In this document: positions 48,289-56,226 of the stretch, in pieces | Numbering within the stretch: the stretch's first letter is position 1 | Layout of the letters: each line of letters starts with the position of its first letter | NCBI GenBank assembly: GCA_021732995.1 | Contig: JAKFWA010000051.1 | Span: 124,001-188,000, forward strand | Source of the DNA: Planctomycetaceae bacterium | Lineage (GTDB): Bacteria; Planctomycetota; Planctomycetia; Planctomycetales; Planctomycetaceae | Length of the DNA: 64,000 nt | Direction: 5' to 3' | Notes under the pieces: model-generated | Seen by the model: the letters and a program-made list of their open reading frames with translations, nothing else | What the model was told of the DNA's origin: nothing | The model's database searches: none | Translations under genes and position numbers: made by a program

Positions 48289-49338
48289 ATGAGTCCCGTT
48301 CAACTCTCCAACCTCGATAAAGCGGCCGTTGTGCTGTGCGACTACGCGCCGCAAGAGGTGGAAGTTGTGCTGGGACTGCTGGACTCGCCCCGCTCGCATC
48401 GCCTGCGACAACTCGTCGAGACCTATCGCGCCAATCCACCATCCGAAAACGTGAAGGAAGAGGTCTCGGCCGAGCTTGCAGCGCTGCGTCGCGATTCGCG
48501 CGACCCGACCCCTTTGTCCGCGCCGCTCAGTCCGACAACAGTTGTTCAAACCACGCTCCAACCGGAGCCACCCGCTGCTGAAGTGACACCAGCGGTTCCG
48601 GTACCGCCGAGATCGCCGCGGATGGATGTCATTGAACGGGCCCGTCGCGCTCACGAAGAGTCTGACGATCCTTTGCACAAGATCGCGCCAGCCAACTTGG
48701 CAAGGGTGCTGCAGCAGGAACATCCGCGCGCGATCGCGATTGCCCTCAGCAAGATGGACTCCTGGCAGGCGGCGGAAGTGATGCGCCGGCTGGATCCGCA
48801 GACTCGGCAGGACGCGTTTCTGGTGATGGCCAGTCACGATCTGCCCGAGAACACGGAAGTCGTGCGGCGTGTCATGCAGACGGTCGTCGAGCTGAGTTCG
48901 CAGGCCAATCCCAGCGACCGGTTGCCTGAGAGCGATGAGCGGCTCAGCCACATGGCCGACGTTCTGCACTTGTTGAGTCCCGCTGAGCGTGCCCCGCTGC
49001 TGCGAGCACTGCGTGAGGGAAATCCGGTCGCGTTCACTGAGATCGATCATCAGCTTTATGACTTCGATAAGCTGCTGGAAATTCCCGATTCGGCGCTGCA
49101 ACGCGTGCTCGCCGAGGCTGATTTGAAGGTACTGGCGACAGCATTGCATCGCGCCAGCCCGCTGATTGCAGAGCGTGTAATGACGCAACTGCCGGATCGC
49201 GACCGGGCCATGTTGCAGCAGGAAATCGAGTTTCTGGACTCGGTGAAGCTCTCCCGAGTGGAAGCTGCGCGACGGGAAATTGCGGACATCGTCCGGCAAC
49301 ATGACACCGGCGGTACAACGTCGTCTGGCCAGATCTAG
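48289..49338 (+). CDS. FliG-like protein
   Basis: 349 residues with three recognisable parts. Residues 5-45 resemble FliG_N (LSNLDKAAVVLCDY, then a VLGLL helix). A Pro/Thr-rich linker spans 70-112. Residues 128-205 resemble FliG_M, with the EHPR version (144-147) of the EHPQ motif followed by IAIALSKM and AAEVMRRLD. Residues 250-338 resemble FliG_C (YDFDKLLEIPDSALQRVL, LATALHRAS, RVEAARREIADIV). FliG couples the MS ring to torque generation and FliM/FliN in flagella; length is close to normal (~330). The preceding gene is its expected partner FliF, here truncated. No FliM, FliN, MotA/B or export gene follows, so a flagellar role is doubtful. No strong ribosome-binding site precedes the ATG. 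Confidence 0.75.
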   Translation: MSPVQLSNLDKAAVVLCDYAPQEVEVVLGLLDSPRSHRLRQLVETYRANPPSENVKEEVSAELAALRRDSRDPTPLSAPLSPTTVVQTTLQPEPPAAEVTPAVPVPPRSPRMDVIERARRAHEESDDPLHKIAPANLARVLQQEHPRAIAIALSKMDSWQAAEVMRRLDPQTRQDAFLVMASHDLPENTEVVRRVMQTVVELSSQANPSDRLPESDERLSHMADVLHLLSPAERAPLLRALREGNPVAFTEIDHQLYDFDKLLEIPDSALQRVLAEADLKVLATALHRASPLIAERVMTQLPDRDRAMLQQEIEFLDSVKLSRVEAARREIADIVRQHDTGGTTSSGQI

Positions 49339-49388
49339 TGCATCCAGCGTAATTTTACGCGTTGGACACCACTGGCCTGCCCGCAAAC

Positions 49389-49392
49389 GGAG
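49389..49392 (+). promoter_or_regulatory. Shine-Dalgarno GGAG that sets the GTG start at 49400
   Basis: GGAG lies 7 nt before GTG 49400. Starting there gives a clean signal peptide immediately, whereas the earlier ATG at 49280 would overlap the FliG-like gene by 59 bp and put 40 hydrophilic residues in front of the signal. Confidence 0.6.
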
Positions 49393-49399
49393 TTCCCTC

Positions 49400-50914
49400 G
49401 TGTTGCGCACTGGATTGATCAAACTCGTTGCCTTGCTGGCTCTCGTTTCGTCGGGGCTGCTGAATCCACCACTCGCGGTTGCTCAGCGACCGAAGCCCAA
49501 TGCGCAACTGGACAAGTTCCAGGATCAGCGCGTGGCGTCGTATGACCGCTTCTTCAAGCAGGTTGACGACCTCATCGCGTTCTGCGACGCACGCGGGCTG
49601 ACTGAAGGCACGGAGGAACTCAAACGCTGGAAGATTCCAGTTAGCGGGACTGAGTTACTGGCAACATCGTTGCCTCAGGACATTCAGCCGCCGTTGCCGA
49701 ACGATCTGCCTCCAGATGAGCGGCAATGGCGTGTGGAACTCACCGCAGCGCGACAAGTCATCGCGAAGGATCTCTATTTGCTCTCGCGGAGAGTGCTCAG
49801 CTCCGGCCTGCACAGCATCGCAATCTCACTGGTGCGCGAAGTCTTGTACTTCGACCCCGATCACGAGCAGGCCCGCGGCCAGATGGGCTACGAGCGTTAT
49901 GGCGAGTTGTGGACGACGCCGTTCTCAGCCCGCAAGTTGAAGGCGGGCTTTGTCTGGCATGATGAGTTCGGCTGGCTGCCACAGGCGAATGTTGCGCGGT
50001 ACGAGAAGGGTGAACGTTGCTATCGCACGAACTGGATGACGGCCGCACGCGAGGCTTCCATCCGGCAGGATTTTAACAACGCGTGGGAAGTAGAGACCGA
50101 TCACTACCGCATCAAGACGAATGTGAGCCTCGAACGCGGTGTTGAAATCGCGAAGGCGCTGGAGGTCTTTCACAAGTACTTCCGTTCGACATTCGACGGC
50201 TTCTTTAGTTCGCCCGAGCAATTAAAGAAAGTGGCGAAACAGTCGCGGCCGTTTGAGATTCACTTCTTTCGCACGCAGGATGAATATGTCAACCGGCTGA
50301 AAAAGAGTAATCCACAAATTGGTATCACGAACGGCATCTACATGCCTGACGATCGCGTCGCCTACTTCTATGAAAGCGCCGACGGGGACGTCGAAGCCAC
50401 GCTGTATCACGAAGCGACGCATCAGATCCTGTATGAGCTGCACCAGCAGCCGCGGCAGATTGGTCAGCACGATCACTTCTGGGTGGTGGAAGGAATTGCC
50501 TGCTACATGGAATCGTTCCGCCGCAAGCCTGAGGGATTCTCGATTGGCGACCCGGCTTACATTCGGTTTCAAAACGCTCGCGAACGTGCCATTGATGAGG
50601 GCTATCTCGTTCCGCTGGCGCGCTACGACGAGATGGGCAAGCTGGCGTTTCAGTCCGACCCGAATATCAAGAAGAACTACAGTCAGGCGGCCGGGTTAGC
50701 TCACTTCTTTATGCACTATGGCGATGGCCGCTATCGCGATGCTCTGGTGCAGCATCTGGAGTTGCTTTATCGACCGCAGACTGGCCGCATGCGCGTCGCA
50801 GGGCTGAATCAACTGACTGGTGTTTCGTACGATGATCTTGATCGGCAATACATCGAGCACATGCGCAGCCTGGATGTGGACCCAGCCGGAACTGCGACAA
50901 CGAAAGCCCAATGA
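49400..50914 (+). CDS. secreted DUF1570-type HEATH metallopeptidase-like protein
   Basis: 504 residues from GTG 49400. The N-terminus is a signal peptide (MLRTGLIKLVALLALVSSG, then LLNPPLAVA before QRP). The C-terminal half matches the planctomycete DUF1570 pattern: FEIHFFRTQDEY, GIYMPDDRVAYFYE, then the zinc motif HEATH (337-341) and a downstream Glu in EGIACYMES (Glu 364), a geometry fitting gluzincin-type HExxH...E. The middle section (residues ~120-260) has TPR-like helices and a GYERYGELW stretch. Inferred role: periplasmic or extracellular zinc peptidase, substrate unknown. It starts 61 bp after the FliG-like stop and ends 9 bp before the histidine kinase, so these genes are probably co-transcribed. 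Catalysis is not proven; DUF1570 members have no assigned activity that I know of. Confidence 0.8.
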   Translation: MLRTGLIKLVALLALVSSGLLNPPLAVAQRPKPNAQLDKFQDQRVASYDRFFKQVDDLIAFCDARGLTEGTEELKRWKIPVSGTELLATSLPQDIQPPLPNDLPPDERQWRVELTAARQVIAKDLYLLSRRVLSSGLHSIAISLVREVLYFDPDHEQARGQMGYERYGELWTTPFSARKLKAGFVWHDEFGWLPQANVARYEKGERCYRTNWMTAAREASIRQDFNNAWEVETDHYRIKTNVSLERGVEIAKALEVFHKYFRSTFDGFFSSPEQLKKVAKQSRPFEIHFFRTQDEYVNRLKKSNPQIGITNGIYMPDDRVAYFYESADGDVEATLYHEATHQILYELHQQPRQIGQHDHFWVVEGIACYMESFRRKPEGFSIGDPAYIRFQNARERAIDEGYLVPLARYDEMGKLAFQSDPNIKKNYSQAAGLAHFFMHYGDGRYRDALVQHLELLYRPQTGRMRVAGLNQLTGVSYDDLDRQYIEHMRSLDVDPAGTATTKAQ

Positions 50915-50923
50915 GCCGCCTTC

Positions 50924-52291
50924 ATGCGCCGTCCGATTCGAATTCAAATTCTCATTCCGTTCGCGACGGTGCTGATCGTCTCTGTGGCGGTGATGGCCAT
51001 TACGGAAGCCTGGCTGGCGGCGGGACGCGCTGAACGCGATGTGCTGAAGCAACTCCGCAGCGTGATGGCGACGATCGAACAGTCGAGTCTTAACTACACG
51101 CTGACGATCCTCGACAAAATGCGCGGCCTGTCCGGCGCTGAGTTCGTCGCACTAACTGCTGAGGGCCGCATCGACGCCTCAACTTTGCGTGAAACGCCGG
51201 TGGAACTCGGGCAGATCGAAGCCGCGCCCCTGATCTCGGCGAACACGAAGCTGTCGTCGTTCCCGCGCGTGATGGTTGGCAACGAGGCGTATTCAGCCAG
51301 CCGCGTGAAAGCGAGCGGTTCAACGCGAGTGTCGACTTTGGTGGTCCTTTATCCTGAAGCCGTCTGGCGAGAGGCCCGCTGGACAGCTGCGTGGCCTCCG
51401 CTGGTGGTGGGCTCCATCACGGTGCTGGTAATGTCAGCATGCGCCGCGTGGCTGGCCGCGCGACTGGCACGGCGCGTGTCCGTGATTGAACAGCTCTTCG
51501 CGGACATCGCAAACGGCACATTTCGGCAGATCCCGTTGCAGCAGTCGTCCGACGAGCTGGATGATCTTGTCGCATCCGCGAATCGGCTGTCGGTGCAACT
51601 GGCGGACATGCAGCAGACCATTCGTCGTACCGAACGTGTTCGATTACTGGCGCAACTGGCTGGAGGCTTGGCTCATCAACTGCGTAATGCCGTGACCGGT
51701 GCCCGCATGGCTGTGCAGATTCATCAGCGGCGCTGCAGCGCCGGCGACACAGATAGTCTCGATGTCGCGTTGCGGCAGATGTCCATGACAGAAGAGCACG
51801 TCAAACGCCTGCTGTCACTCAGCCGCGTGCGCGAAGAGAACCCCGTGCCCGCGAGCCTGGATGAAGTACTCGTTGAAGTGGTCCGACTCGCTGAGCCCGT
51901 CGCGCATCACGCTCATGTTGGCTTCGACGTCTCCACGCCGAATGACCCGTCGGAAAGTGATTTCCGCATCAACGATGGCGAGGGCTTCAAGACCGCTCTG
52001 CTGAATCTGGTCCTCAACGCGATCGAAGCCGCTGGTGCCGACGGCGAGGTTGAAGTCCGCCGCGAATATCTAGCGGATTCAGTCAGAGTGCAGGTGATCG
52101 ATACTGGCGCGGGGCCTCCTGCTGCCGTCGCAGACAACCTGTTTGAGCCATTCATTACGACGAAGCCCGAGGGTGTCGGCCTCGGCCTGTCGTTGGCCAG
52201 ACAAGCGACGGAGGACCTCGGAGGCACGCTGCGCTGGTTCCGTTCGGAAGATCGCACAGTTTTCGAGATTCGCCTGCCGCGTCCGCAGTAG
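50924..52291 (+). CDS. membrane sensor histidine kinase
   Basis: 455 residues. Transmembrane helices at ~8-30 and ~157-178 flank a ~125-residue periplasmic sensor part. A HAMP-like linker (~178-235) follows, then the dimerisation/phosphoacceptor helix with His 251 (LAGGLAHQLRN), the N box (NLVLNAIEA, Asn 365), DTGAG (393-397), an F box (LFEPFITTK) and the G2 box GVGLGLSLA. All catalytic boxes are intact. The HQLRN-type H box resembles NtrB/FlrB-like kinases, which often pair with sigma-54 activators; this is inference. No response regulator lies in the window, so it is an orphan here. The start is 9 bp after the metallopeptidase-like stop, suggesting one transcript and possibly sensing of the same envelope process. 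Confidence 0.92.
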   Translation: MRRPIRIQILIPFATVLIVSVAVMAITEAWLAAGRAERDVLKQLRSVMATIEQSSLNYTLTILDKMRGLSGAEFVALTAEGRIDASTLRETPVELGQIEAAPLISANTKLSSFPRVMVGNEAYSASRVKASGSTRVSTLVVLYPEAVWREARWTAAWPPLVVGSITVLVMSACAAWLAARLARRVSVIEQLFADIANGTFRQIPLQQSSDELDDLVASANRLSVQLADMQQTIRRTERVRLLAQLAGGLAHQLRNAVTGARMAVQIHQRRCSAGDTDSLDVALRQMSMTEEHVKRLLSLSRVREENPVPASLDEVLVEVVRLAEPVAHHAHVGFDVSTPNDPSESDFRINDGEGFKTALLNLVLNAIEAAGADGEVEVRREYLADSVRVQVIDTGAGPPAAVADNLFEPFITTKPEGVGLGLSLARQATEDLGGTLRWFRSEDRTVFEIRLPRPQ

Positions 52292-52431
52292 TAGTTTGGC
52301 GGAGCGAGAGGAGTTCACGCGGACGCGCTCAGCCGCGAAGAACCGCCGAGGTCTCAGATTGGCAATTCGCTCGGTGTCAGCGGTATCGTGCTACGTGGCC
52401 GAGTTCGCGGGGATCGAGGCTTCATTCACCA

Positions 52432-52437
52432 GAGAGG
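52432..52437 (+). promoter_or_regulatory. Shine-Dalgarno GAGAGG before the CDGSH gene
   Basis: GAGAGG ends 5 nt before ATG 52443. It decides the start of this small gene; the same frame is open far upstream into the histidine kinase, but that part is an off-frame shadow. Confidence 0.65.
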
Positions 52438-52442
52438 TTGGC

Positions 52443-52664
52443 ATGTCAGACGTTCAAATCCGTTGTCGCGAGAACGGTCCGTTACTCGTTACGGGCACGT
52501 TCACGCTGGTGGATCATCTGGGCAATCCGCATGACATTTCAGGCAAGCCGAACGTAGCCCTTTGCCGCTGTGGTGCCAGTAAGAACCGCCCATTCTGCGA
52601 TGGCACGCATAAGACGACCGGCTTTCAGGCTGCAGAAAGCGCTCTACCGCCGCCAACTGCATAG
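52443..52664 (+). CDS. CDGSH iron-sulfur domain protein
   Basis: 73 residues with the full CDGSH signature CRCGASKNRPFCDGTH (Cys-x-Cys-x2-Ser-x3-Pro-x-Cys-Asp-Gly-Thr-His), which ligates a [2Fe-2S] cluster with three Cys and one His. The ~40 residues before it form the usual strand-rich start (GPLLVTGTFTLVD). Small bacterial stand-alone CDGSH proteins of this size are common and their roles (redox or Fe-S handling) are mostly unknown. It lies 151 bp after the histidine kinase with its own ribosome-binding site and ends at a strong hairpin, so it may be a separate unit or the last gene of the cluster. Confidence 0.93.
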   Translation: MSDVQIRCRENGPLLVTGTFTLVDHLGNPHDISGKPNVALCRCGASKNRPFCDGTHKTTGFQAAESALPPPTA

Positions 52665-52681
52665 AGTTTGCTCATCAAAGC

Positions 52682-52718
52682 CAGAAGGCGTTCGGGCATG
52701 CGCCGCGAACGCCTTCTG
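52682..52718. terminator. strong bidirectional terminator hairpin
   Basis: A perfect 13-bp stem: CAGAAGGCGTTCG (52682-52694) pairs with CGAACGCCTTCTG (52706-52718) across 11 nt that can add three further pairs. It lies between the convergent CDGSH (+) and Tat-exported (-) genes, 17 bp from one stop and 23 bp from the other, and is followed on the + strand by TTTCC. Confidence 0.75.
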
Positions 52719-52741
52719 TTTCCAATTCAGTTGTGATGGAA

Positions 52742-53449
52742 CTACTTCGTGGACGAAGCCTTGTCACCAGCGGCGGTCTTGGTCGGAGCCTTGCCGGCGC
52801 CTTGCAGACCGGTCTGGCTGGCTGGCAGGCCTTCGTCAGACTTCTGAGCCGTGTTCGCCGAAGCCGGCTTCTCGGCGCTCCAGTTGGCAACGGACCAGTA
52901 GGGGTAGGTTTCGCAGACGCTGGTGCCGAGGTCCTGCAGAGCGTCGCGGAACATCTTTGTCGAGATGCCTTCATTCGCGAACACTCGCTGCAGCACGAAG
53001 CGGCGATTCGTCGCGACGTACGCAAAGAACTTGCCGTTGCCCAGGCGATCGTTGGCCGCCAGCAGACGCAGCAGCGCCGTGCGGGGCGTATCCAGAGCGG
53101 ACTTCGGCAGCTCATCAAGCCACGCCATGATCCAGATCGATTTACCGTCAGAGCTGAGCACTGCCGTCATCGACAGATCCCAGTCTTCCTTGTTGTAGAC
53201 CGAGCGGAAGACGAAGTCGTAACGCTTCTCTTCTTTGGTGGGCTTCAAACCCATCGCCTTCAGCAGATTACCGAGCGAATCTTCAGTGAGCTGGCCGGCC
53301 ACAGCGGGCGCGGCAGCGCCAGTTGCAGGAGCTGCCGAAGAAGCAGTGGCAGCTGGTTTCACCGGGTCGGCCGCTAAGGCCAGCGTGGTCGGAACAGTGA
53401 TCGCTGCGGCAGCACCAGCGGCCATGAATCCGCGTCGAGACAGAGACAT
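52742..53449 (-). CDS. Tat-exported YbjN-like protein
   Basis: 235 residues from ATG 53449; a good AAGGAG lies 8 nt upstream. The N-terminus is a twin-arginine signal (SRRGFMAAGAAAAITVP, then ALA before ADP), so export in folded form is predicted. An Ala/Pro-rich linker (~27-52) leads to a compact domain (~53-180): LGNLLKAMGLKP, then a strand pair, AVLSSDGKSIWIMAWLDEL, LLRLLAANDRL, GKFFAYVATNRRFVLQRVF. This alternation resembles the YbjN/type III-chaperone-like fold; the call is by pattern only. The tail is Ala/Ser/Lys-rich and disordered. It follows the Nudix-like gene by 53 bp on the same strand, likely one transcript. Function unknown. Confidence 0.72.
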   Translation of the reverse strand: MSLSRRGFMAAGAAAAITVPTTLALAADPVKPAATASSAAPATGAAAPAVAGQLTEDSLGNLLKAMGLKPTKEEKRYDFVFRSVYNKEDWDLSMTAVLSSDGKSIWIMAWLDELPKSALDTPRTALLRLLAANDRLGNGKFFAYVATNRRFVLQRVFANEGISTKMFRDALQDLGTSVCETYPYWSVANWSAEKPASANTAQKSDEGLPASQTGLQGAGKAPTKTAAGDKASSTK

Positions 53450-53457
53450 CACAGACA

Positions 53458-53463
53458 CTCCTT
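53458..53463 (-). promoter_or_regulatory. Shine-Dalgarno AAGGAG for the Tat-exported protein
   Basis: CTCCTT on the + strand (AAGGAG on the coding strand) sits 8 nt before ATG 53449. It places the start so that the twin-arginine motif falls at residues 5-6, as expected for a Tat signal, rather than at the earlier in-frame Met at 53527. Confidence 0.7.
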
Positions 53464-53502
53464 TGTCCAAGTCTTGGCCCTGCGAGTCGACGTCCTGTCG
53501 AC

Positions 53503-54108
<606 letters not shown>

Positions 54109-54151
54109 GCAAGATTCCTAAAGACATTCAAAGTGTCGCCGCAATAGCCCT

Positions 54152-54174
54152 AGCCTGGACGCCTCGTCCGGGCT
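54152..54174. terminator. GC-rich hairpin between DapA-like and Nudix-like genes
   Basis: A 10-bp stem with one wobble, AGCCTGGACG (54152-54161) and CGTCCGGGCT (54165-54174), closed by a 3-nt loop CCT. It lies in the 132-bp gap between two minus-strand genes. There is no T-run on the minus strand, so it may be a Rho-independent-like terminator of the upstream gene, an mRNA stabiliser, or chance. Confidence 0.4.
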
Positions 54175-54240
54175 GCTTGTCGATTTATAGAGACCTGCGT
54201 GCCGCGTTCTCCACTCACGCGACGCGAATCGCTGTGCGCA

Positions 54241-55167
54241 TCACTTCCAGGTGCCGGGGTTCCAGCTTGCGGGAATCTGCGGACGATTGTTGATCGCGTC
54301 GTGAATGACCTTCAGGATCGCTTCGCGTTCGGCACCGGCCAGCGGCAGCCGCGGCGAACGCACCCATTCCGCACCCAGGCCACATTCCTGCACGGCCAGC
54401 TTGATGTACTGCACGAACTTGATGTGCGTGTCGAGGTGCATCAACGGAGTGAACCAGCGATACAGCTTTCGTACGGCTTCCCAGTTTCCGGAGCGAGTCA
54501 GTTCCCACAGGTACTGGTTCTCGAACGGAAACGCGATGCCCGCTCCGGCCACCCAGCCATCGATTCCGAGCACTGAAGATTCCACGACCAGATCGTCGAC
54601 GCCGGTGAAGAGCGCGTAACGTCCACCGACCGCGTTGTGCAGGTCGGTGATGCGTCGCGGATCGCCGGAGCTTTCCTTGAGCGCCACGAAGCTCTTCACG
54701 TCGGACAGTTCAGCAAAGAGCACGGGCGTGATGTCGTTCGCGTAGGCGATCGGGTTGTTGTAGATCATGATCGGCAGCGACGTGTTCGTCGCCACTTCCT
54801 TGAAGTGAGTCACTATCTCGCGCGGGTCGGCCTTGTAGTTCATGGCCGGCATCAGCATGACGCCGTCGGCCCCGAGTTCCGTGACGTCCTTCACGTAGCG
54901 GATCGCCAGTTGAGTACTCGGCTCGGCGACACCGCTCAGCACCGTGACTCGCCCCTTGGCCACTTCCACCGCACGTTTGACGACCGCTCGCTTTTCGGCC
55001 GGGTCCAGCGTCTGATTCTCACCCAACGATCCGCAGACGACCAAACCGCTCACACCAGAAGCAATCAAGGCTTCCCAGTGCTTCGCGGTCGAGTCGAGAT
55101 CCAGTGACTGGTCGGAATGCAGTTGAGTGGTGACTGCTGGAAATACGCCCTGCCAGAACGGGGTCAT
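54241..55167 (-). CDS. DapA-family (dihydrodipicolinate synthase / N-acetylneuraminate lyase superfamily) lyase
   Basis: 308 residues, normal for the family. The (beta/alpha)8 aldolase signature is clear: GSLGENQTLDPAEK (46-59, variant of GTTGE), Tyr 136 in MIYNNP and the Schiff-base Lys 164 in VALKESSGD. These enzymes add pyruvate to or release it from an aldehyde or ketone through a lysine imine. Substrate is undetermined: the GSLGEN variant is more frequent in sugar-acid or hydroxyproline-pathway members than in true lysine-biosynthetic DapA, and no lysine gene is nearby. A complex palindrome lies just upstream (55206-55288), between it and the DUF1559 gene. Family certain; specificity open. 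Confidence 0.92.
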   Translation of the reverse strand: MTPFWQGVFPAVTTQLHSDQSLDLDSTAKHWEALIASGVSGLVVCGSLGENQTLDPAEKRAVVKRAVEVAKGRVTVLSGVAEPSTQLAIRYVKDVTELGADGVMLMPAMNYKADPREIVTHFKEVATNTSLPIMIYNNPIAYANDITPVLFAELSDVKSFVALKESSGDPRRITDLHNAVGGRYALFTGVDDLVVESSVLGIDGWVAGAGIAFPFENQYLWELTRSGNWEAVRKLYRWFTPLMHLDTHIKFVQYIKLAVQECGLGAEWVRSPRLPLAGAEREAILKVIHDAINNRPQIPASWNPGTWK

Positions 55168-55205
55168 GCGAAAGTCTTTCTCAGTTTCGCGTCATGGCAG
55201 GGGCA

Positions 55206-55288
55206 GTTTGGAGCAGTGTCGTTATGGTCGCCTTTCGCTCCGCGAAAGGGGCGTACTTTCGCAGTGGGAAAGACGACACTGCTCAAAC
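55206..55288. repeat. 83-bp nested palindrome
   Basis: Outer arms GTTTG+GAGCAGTGTCGT (55206-55222) and ACGACACTGCTC+AAAC (55273-55288) pair over 16 bp with one bulged G. Inside lies a perfect 8-bp hairpin, CCTTTCGC-TCC-GCGAAAGG (55231-55249), and a weaker CTTTC/GAAAG hairpin (55256-55260 / 55268-55272). Terminal inverted repeats around an internal hairpin suggest a REP- or MITE-like element. It could also end DUF1559 transcription, but no T-run follows. Confidence 0.6.
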
Positions 55289-55296
55289 CGTTACCG

Positions 55297-56226
55297 TTAG
55301 TAATCCCCGACCACTTCGCCTTGGTTGATGGTGCCGAGTGCCTGATAGGCATTCACGTCGATGTTCTCTCCAACAAACCGCACCTGACCGTCACCCAGCA
55401 GAAACTGCGTGCCGCCCAAATGGTGGCTACTGAAGTCATCCAAGTGAGTATCTGGATGATTGGGCGTGTGGTCCACCGCACCGAGGATTCGAGCGAACGA
55501 TTCCTCGCCTTCCGGAACAGAACCCATCCAGGTTGAGTTCCAGCCTTGCGACGCATCTGTCCGGCGTTCGCCAATCAAGAATGTGTTGCTGGAGCCATCG
55601 GTGATGTCGCGGAACGAGACGCGGCTGTTGTGGTAGAACGCTCCGTTGCCAATGCACTGGCCAGCAGCGGAAACCGGAGCTGTGCCATTGGGATTCTCGC
55701 AACCATCCAGCTCTGCGGTCCCGAACACGCCGACATAATTGGCGTGCGCGAGCGTGGCTAAAGGAGCCCCAGTTCCCTCGTCGTTTATGACCCACGATCC
55801 CATGTTGGAATCAGAAGGGCACAGGAGCGAATTGATGGCTCGCTTCCCGATGGACACGTTGGCGGGATCGACGATCGACAGATTGGAATTGAACTGCTCA
55901 TAGAGCGGCAGTTGATCCATCACAGGGAGCAGCATCAGCGCCCAGCCGGCGCCGCTGAGTCCAGCGTGTGGTGACATCTGTCGCGTGACAGGATCGACCG
56001 CAATCCAACCGCTGGGGAAGGTGTTGTGGGATTCGTGATAGGTTTGCAGCGCGACTCCCAACTGCTTCAGGTTATTCTTGCACTGAGCGCGGCGGGCAGC
56101 TTCGCGAGCTTGCTGAACCGCTGGCAGCAGCAGGGCGACGATCACAGCGATGATCGCGATCACCACCAGCAGTTCGATCAGAGTAAAGCCGCGTCGGGCG
56201 CGACGACTGACAGACGTTGAGGACAT
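55297..56226 (-). CDS. DUF1559 pseudopilin-type protein
   Basis: 309 residues, a hallmark planctomycete family. The N-terminus is a type IV prepilin signal: Arg-rich leader, cleavage after Gly 13, then FTLIELLVVIAIIAVIVALL with Glu at mature position 5. The helix continues as PAVQQAREAARRAQCKNNLK. The body carries the family landmarks HESHNTFPSGW, LLCPSD, NYVGVFG and DGSSNTFLIGER. The C-terminus has the H-x9-DG motif (HLGGTQFLLGDG, then VRFV). Processing by a prepilin peptidase and insertion in the inner membrane are expected; function of the family is unknown. GGAG lies 6 nt before the ATG. Such genes occur in dozens of copies per planctomycete genome; here it stands alone, bordered by a palindrome on one side and a 12-bp inverted repeat on the other. 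Confidence 0.95.
   Translation of the reverse strand: MSSTSVSRRARRGFTLIELLVVIAIIAVIVALLLPAVQQAREAARRAQCKNNLKQLGVALQTYHESHNTFPSGWIAVDPVTRQMSPHAGLSGAGWALMLLPVMDQLPLYEQFNSNLSIVDPANVSIGKRAINSLLCPSDSNMGSWVINDEGTGAPLATLAHANYVGVFGTAELDGCENPNGTAPVSAAGQCIGNGAFYHNSRVSFRDITDGSSNTFLIGERRTDASQGWNSTWMGSVPEGEESFARILGAVDHTPNHPDTHLDDFSSHHLGGTQFLLGDGQVRFVGENIDVNAYQALGTINQGEVVGDY

Noticed and set aside
47236-49338. Interpretation as part of a type III secretion or complete flagellar operon
   Set aside because: No export apparatus, rod, hook, filament, stator or switch (FliM/N) gene in the window, and the FliF-like protein lacks RBM1/RBM2.
49280-49399. ATG 49280 as the start of the HEATH metallopeptidase-like protein
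   Set aside because: It overlaps the FliG-like gene by 59 bp and buries the signal peptide behind 40 hydrophilic residues; GTG 49400 has GGAG at 7 nt.
48271-49422. 383-codon minus-strand open frame over the FliG-like gene
   Set aside because: No family features; the plus-strand frame has FliG_N, FliG_M and FliG_C patterns in order.
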